DNA of 64,000 nucleotides from NCBI RefSeq assembly GCF_024362695.1, contig NC_065407.1, positions 8,308,001 to 8,372,000 of the forward strand, in the 5' to 3' direction. Below are positions 59,284-64,000 of the stretch, one piece after another (the first letter of the stretch is position 1; each line of letters begins with the position of its first letter). Source of the DNA: Pectinophora gossypiella. Its lineage: Eukaryota > Arthropoda > Insecta > Lepidoptera > Gelechiidae. A program made the position numbers and the translations under genes. The notes below the pieces were generated by a model. The model worked only from the letters and a program-made list of their open reading frames with translations, had not been told where the DNA came from and searched no databases.

Positions 59284-60287
59284 TACTAGCTTTTGCCCGC
59301 GACTTCGTCCGCGTGGTGTGTTATAAAAGAGAGATCTTTGTGTGTGTGGGAGTGCATATCAAATTTCAAGCATCTAACTTATGCAGTTTACATTTTTTCA
59401 TACATTTTTTTTTCCCGCTAACTCCCATTTTTCAAAATACAGGCATAACTAAACTTTATATTTACTAAGGTATGCATGCATGCTAGATTGCCATCTATCT
59501 TACGCGGTTTCGATTTTTTCATACAAATGTTTTTATAATAATAATAATAATCATTTATTTTCTGATTACTCAGATCCATAATGTGTTAGTAAACATTTGA
59601 CTTAAGAACTATGTTAGTACAATCAAATTAATAAAGTAATTGAATCAAAATTAATAAATTCATTTAAAAAGTCATGTACCTGCCCGAAATCACAACCGAA
59701 TGATGAACCGATGAATGATCCTCCACCGCGTTCATCACCCTTTTGAGACCCCTCAACACAGGTGCATGCGGATCATCTGCAACTATTTTCAGAAGGCCGT
59801 TGCTACTCTCTCGTACCCTTCTTACCAAAGACGCGACTTTTTTTCTAACAATGGCATAGAAGCCATCTGTTTGGTATTCCGCGAACATACTGGAGGCACT
59901 GCAATGTCGAGGAAGATTCAACAGCATTCTGAAAATATTATTATACTGTACTCGCAGGGTATTAAGCCTAGCCCAGCGTATTAATTTTTTTCCCGCTAAC
60001 TCCCGTTTTCGTGGGAATTTTGCAATATCCTGTTGCAACTAAGCTTTAAGTTAACTAAGGTACCTGCATGCCAAATTTCAAGCTTCTAACTTAAGCGGTT
60101 TAGATTTTTCATAATAAGGATTTTCCCGCTAATTCCCGTTCCCGTGGGAATTCCAGGAATTCTTTTCTTAGTGCACCTCTACGGTACCTAAGCTACGTCC
60201 CTTCCAAATTTCAAGTGCCTACGTTTAGCCGTTTAGGCTGTGCGTTGATATGTCAGTCAGTCAGTTTCTCCTTTTATATATTTAGAC
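59284..60287 (+). mobile_element. Composite repeat of repeated modules, interrupted by a LINE
   Basis: Starts ACTAGCTTTTGCCCGCGACT with TCGTCCGCGTGG and ends CAGTCAGTCAGTTTCTCC with TTTTATATATTTAGA, both widely seen at the edges of one arthropod repeat class. Inside, a module with TTCCCGCTAACTCCC, CAAATTTCAAG and GCGGTTT, TTTTTCAT recurs about three times (from 59400, 59985 and 60120). A separate LINE fragment breaks it at 59533-59985. I cannot name the class with confidence. Confidence 0.6.
59664..59985 (-). pseudogene. Non-LTR retrotransposon C-terminal fragment nested in another repeat
   Basis: Minus-strand frame with RWARLNTLRVQYNNIFRMLL, NLPRHCSASSMFAEYQTDGF and RKKVASLVRRVRESSNGLL, blocks typical of the C-terminal region of lepidopteran CR1/jockey-like elements. 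Its 3' end, on the low-coordinate side, is an (ATA)n run at 59536-59550. Only the C-terminus is present. The upstream part of the open frame belongs to the outer repeat, not to the LINE. Confidence 0.7.
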
Positions 60288-61681
60288 TCCTCTGTCTACC
60301 TGTGATGCCATGTTATGTTTTACTTTACAGGCCAACTACATGTAGGTACTTATACCCAATTTCGTGTAGAAGTTAATATGATTTTTAATCCGCTTGATTC
60401 TTCTTAATAGTTTTAGATAAGTCCTATAATCATTAACCTCTAGATAACATTTCGTAACAAATCATGAAAATACAACTTACGTCAGTCAAAATTCGAAAAT
60501 AAGTTCTAGAACACTCGTTTCAAGTATCAAGTCAGTAAAAAGTAACGGGCGAGTAACAACAAGTTGGTGAGTCCAATCTACGCGTCTGCGAGTTATAGGG
60601 GGAGGACAGGACTAACGAGAGGGGGGAGGGAAGTGCAATGTCCTAGAGAAGATCGCTGCAGATGCCACTCGCCGCCCACTATCTACAAGACTTGTTTTTA
60701 CGGAAAGTTTGATACTATCGTGTCGTTGGTTGTACCGTGTTGTATACTCTGAGACAGTCATAAATGATTGAGGAATTTTAGTTTTTCTCTTGTTAGGGGA
60801 TTGATAATATGCACAAAAAGTTATAAGTACATTAAATATTTAGTATCATTGTTAAAATCAACTTTGTGTAGTGACATTATAACGAATAAGTACTGAGGGA
60901 GATGCTTCAGCTCATGATTCTGAGTTAATATCAAGTGGAATTTTACAAGGAATAAAATTGAAAATACAAATAAAAACACAGATATATCATGTTTCTTTTT
61001 TTCAATTCTATACTTTTGTAACGGAAAATTCCACTGGATATTAAATCATAAACATGACCTGAATTAACCTCCTCAATATACGGTACGGTGTCTCTAACAC
61101 TCAGTATATTACATCTTTACACTGGTGTCTCTAAAATTTTATCCGGTTTACAAATCCTATAGTCTTGCATCGAGGTGTCCCTAAAGTTGGTGTCGATGAC
61201 CAAACCCAGGGGAAGCCGAAGCCATAAAGTGACCGCGAGGGTGAATCCTGTTACATATACCAGCACTTTACAGTTCTACCTACCTATTGTTAGATAGAAA
61301 TGAATCGACCTAATCTCGACTGATACATCACTACGCTAATGAACGTCACAACACTAGCTTACGTACTTTGGGTAATCTAATTCTTACAACGCATTGAAGC
61401 TATTTTAAATTATTATCTTATTAACATGTATATTCACTTATTGTATTGAAACTGGTCGTTCTGTTTAATACTATCTATTAAATACTATACATTTTCTGCG
61501 TATGGATGGGCAGAACAACAATTTTCCAAATTAAAAGACAAGTACTTATGCAAACAAAAATTCGAAATTATTGCAAAAATAATAACGTTGAATTTCCATG
61601 AAATTTAGAATTCAATGAACTTACGCTCTGCAAAATTTTGACATATCATGACACAAAAATCAAAAGTGGAACACAAGAAAC
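60288..61681. other. Intergenic, nothing recognised
   Basis: AT-rich, with one G+C-richer patch at about 60595-60680. No coding or repeat ends are supported. Confidence 0.35.
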
Positions 61682-61794
61682 CAGGGGGGTTAAAAGGCTA
61701 CATCGAAACAATTCGTCGAAAAATTGTAATTTGCAATTTGACATTTGCGCATATAAAAGTAAGTGCGCAATGCAAATAAATGTCAAATAGCGAT
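61682..61794. mobile_element. Truncated copy of the GGGGGGTTA MITE
   Basis: CAGGGGGGTTAAAAGGC, CATCGAAACAATTCGTCG and the inner GACATTTGCGCATATAAAAG match 29613-29720 closely. The right inverted end is absent; the sequence leaves homology after GTCAAATAGCGAT. Confidence 0.7.
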
Positions 61795-62192
61795 ACCTAG
61801 GCTGTGTGTTTTAAACACATACAATTCTCTTCTACAAATTGACTCATCATCGTTAAGATAAGAGACGTGATACACGTTAGAGTAATGAATCAATTAAACA
61901 TTTTCTAGTATTGGTTTTCAAGGATTGTGATAGTATTTTATTCTGTTAATATAACAGTGACTCGCCAATATACATTTATGGTCGTGCAGATTTACGTATG
62001 TTATGATTTTACAAATTTACGATAAAATATAATGATATTTGAAATTACTTAGGTGAGTAAATACATGCTTACTTACACACATAAAATAATTCCCCATTAA
62101 CATTATATTGAAGTGAATTTAAAATATTATTTAAGTAAGTAATACTTGTAACTACCCAATATCGAATTACAGAACATATTTTTTATTGATTT
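61795..62192. other. Intergenic, nothing recognised
   Basis: AT-rich with no ORF of note and no repeat ends that I can define. Confidence 0.35.
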
Positions 62193-62515
62193 ATCGTGTG
62201 GGTTGTGAGGTGGATTACCAACCTCAGCAACCCTGGTGTCAGGGTTATTATTGAGCCGCCAAGGGCCCCTGACATTGCTCATATAACGCTTATTCACTTA
62301 CACCAGTAAGTAGTAACCGGGACCAACGGCTTAACGTGCCTTCCGAAGCACGGATTATCTTACTTTCGGACAATCATGTGATCACCCTGTAATGGTCCTA
62401 ACCAAACTACTATGTCCTAATCACAAATTGATTTTTGTGGTATGTCCCCACCGGGATTCGAACCCGGGATCTCCGGATCGTGAGCCCAACGCTTAACCAC
62501 TGGACCACAGAGGCT
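62193..62515 (-). mobile_element. tRNA-headed SINE, second tail type
   Basis: Minus-strand copy with head GCCTCTGTGGTCCAGTGG, box B GGGTTCGAATCCC, the shared body GTGCTTCGGAAGGCACG and the GGCGGCTCAATAATAACCC tail. The flanks TTATTGA and TTACTGA are similar but give no certain duplication. Confidence 0.85.
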
Positions 62516-64000
62516 TACTGACCTAATTAAATTACCTACTTGCAACATTCCGGACGTTGAAATCTTTTGTTACTTGCAAATATGCAAAATCTTCGCGGTT
62601 GCCGCAATTTTCTAAGACAAAAGACATCAACGGGTGCATTTTTTCAAGTAAATGGATTAAATAATTACATGTCATCAAATTTTATTTTAATGGTCAATAT
62701 TAACCAAGTAAATACTGTTTACAAAATAAAAATACCTCTAGGCACAATGATTGTATTCTAACCGTAAATATTTCGTACTATTACATAACTTTTGCAAGAT
62801 AAATTCAAAGATTAGTGAGTGATTTTAAATGGTAAAATAATTCTCGTAAAGTCTCTTAAATTTACAGTTTGTAAAGAAATGTATAACACTGGTGCTATCG
62901 CAAATTCTCTTCATATTTCTAAGAATTTATCAACTAAGTAGGTATTGCGCACTTCGCGGTTTTATCTCGCGGCGCCTTTGTAATGTATTCGCAATTAAAA
63001 AGCGATTAAATAGTCGAAGGGTCACGTTTGCCAACATTAGGCGAGATAACAGATTCATAAAGACTCCATATATCTAGCATAGGCACGTAATCGTCTAGAC
63101 GTAATGGCGGTAATTCATTAAGGAAAATATTTGCTCGCTTATAGGTAGGTATTTAGGTTTGTGTTTTTGTTACTGGTCGGTAAACGGTTATGTTTTATAA
63201 AGCTGATGGTGTTGGGGACAAGCATGACTAAGGCGTTAACCGTAATGAGGCATGGGCGGGTGTGGGGCATGGGGTGCGGGGCGCGGGCTGCAGAGACTTG
63301 ACCTTGGGGCAGGATCGAGGCGAGGCTCACGGTCCCTGACCTGACTATTTTGAGTGGCAAGTGCCGCGATGCGCCGCTGCATGCAATGTGCATACCGAAA
63401 TAACCGCCGGCCGCCCTGCCCCGCCGCCCGCGCCTCCCCCGCCGCCCTCGTCAGGATGTGTACCTTATAGCCATGCATGACACGCCTATCAACCGAAAGG
63501 GGAAGGAGCTCGACGCAACGATACAACATAAACCCCATTTAAGACTTCCTCGTGCTACATATGCCTTCACGCAGATCTCAAAATTAAATGACCTATCAAT
63601 CCGAAAAACCTTGGCCACATTGAGTCTACGGGTATCCGTTGGTGTAAATACAAATTATAATAAATTAGACGCGATAAACGTCCGCCTGATAGTTTAATGT
63701 AAGGTTTTGGAAAAATGGAGAGAGCGGACGCGCGAGCTTGATGGACGAGGGAAAGGGTCGGCCCAAGGTTGCAGCCGATGCACTTTCACGAGAAGTGGCA
63801 CACCGCTATTATAGATGCATCCATTATGCGCCGCTGCACCGCAGCCGCTGCGGCCGGCGCTCTTGTTGAAACGCCTACGCCATGGGCTTTTCAACATTTA
63901 CGATGCTGGGTCAGAGATGCAACAAGCGACAGTTTATTATAATATACCTACTTACTTTAAAGATATAATTACGATGCTGTAATTGAGAAGGCAATATAAC
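62516..64000. other. Gene-poor end of the window with CpG-rich patches
   Basis: AT-rich to about 63230, then a G+C-rich patch (63245-63450, with GCGGGGCGCGGGCTGC and CGCCGCCCGCGCC) and another at 63720-63890. Overlapping ORFs on both strands there show no family resemblance. A promoter or 5' exon of a gene beyond the window is possible but not shown. Confidence 0.35.

Noticed and set aside
62440..62515. tRNA-like cloverleaf with good box B
   Set aside because: The acceptor arms do not pair properly and the sequence continues into the SINE body, so it is a SINE head, not a tRNA gene. The same holds at 44811, 53726 and 55977.
1..64000. CRISPR array, bacterial operon or phage-like system
   Set aside because: No spaced direct repeats, no ribosome binding sites or operon layout; genes have spliceosomal introns and polyadenylation signals.
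17000..64000. Well-known insect microRNAs
   Set aside because: I looked by eye for familiar mature sequences (let-7, miR-10, bantam, miR-1, miR-8, miR-9, miR-279, iab-4) and saw none; a proper search was not possible.

Overview
The window looks like lepidopteran (moth or butterfly) nuclear DNA. The protein genes are animal housekeeping genes with short GT-AG introns. The intergenic DNA is AT-rich, is full of TAGGTACCTAC-type words, and carries Lepidoptera-style SINE and LINE debris. This placement comes from reading the sequence; no database search was run.

Gene-dense part, 1 to about 16.2 kb. In order: TMEM60 (+, one exon); a small single-pass immunoglobulin-domain membrane protein that I cannot name (+, three visible exons, N-terminal exon not found); ANAPC4, the APC/C scaffold subunit (-, six exons, 778 aa); RWDD2 (-, one exon, 295 aa); COPS3/CSN3 of the COP9 signalosome (+, nine exons, 423 aa); and UROD, the haem-pathway uroporphyrinogen decarboxylase (-, six exons, 354 aa). 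Exon phases add up without a break in all three large genes. COPS3 and UROD converge with 181 bp between their stop codons. RWDD2 and COPS3 diverge across about 1.4 kb that holds a MITE-like element. ANAPC4 and UROD act in unrelated pathways. ANAPC4 (ubiquitin ligase) and COPS3 (deneddylase of cullin ligases) both belong to ubiquitin control, but I read their proximity as chance.

Gene-poor part, about 16.2 to 64 kb. I find no complete host gene here. It holds SINEs with tRNA-like or 5S-rRNA-like heads sharing one body, 3' remnants of at least four kinds of non-LTR retrotransposon, several MITEs, a 58-bp perfect fold-back retroposon, a degenerate minisatellite, and several CpG-rich islands in otherwise AT-rich DNA. 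The islands could be promoters or enhancers of a developmental gene outside the window, but that is inference.

Most notable observations: (1) a 25-bp word, 24/25 identical, sits about 231 and 235 bp upstream of the ANAPC4 and COPS3 start codons in the same orientation, with a shorter related copy upstream of RWDD2; (2) related copies of a motif built from TGACC/GGTCA half-sites recur between 50.9 and 53.6 kb; (3) the SINEs swap heads and tails around a common body; (4) several insertions keep intact target-site duplications, including a 53-bp SINE tail in ANAPC4 intron 1.
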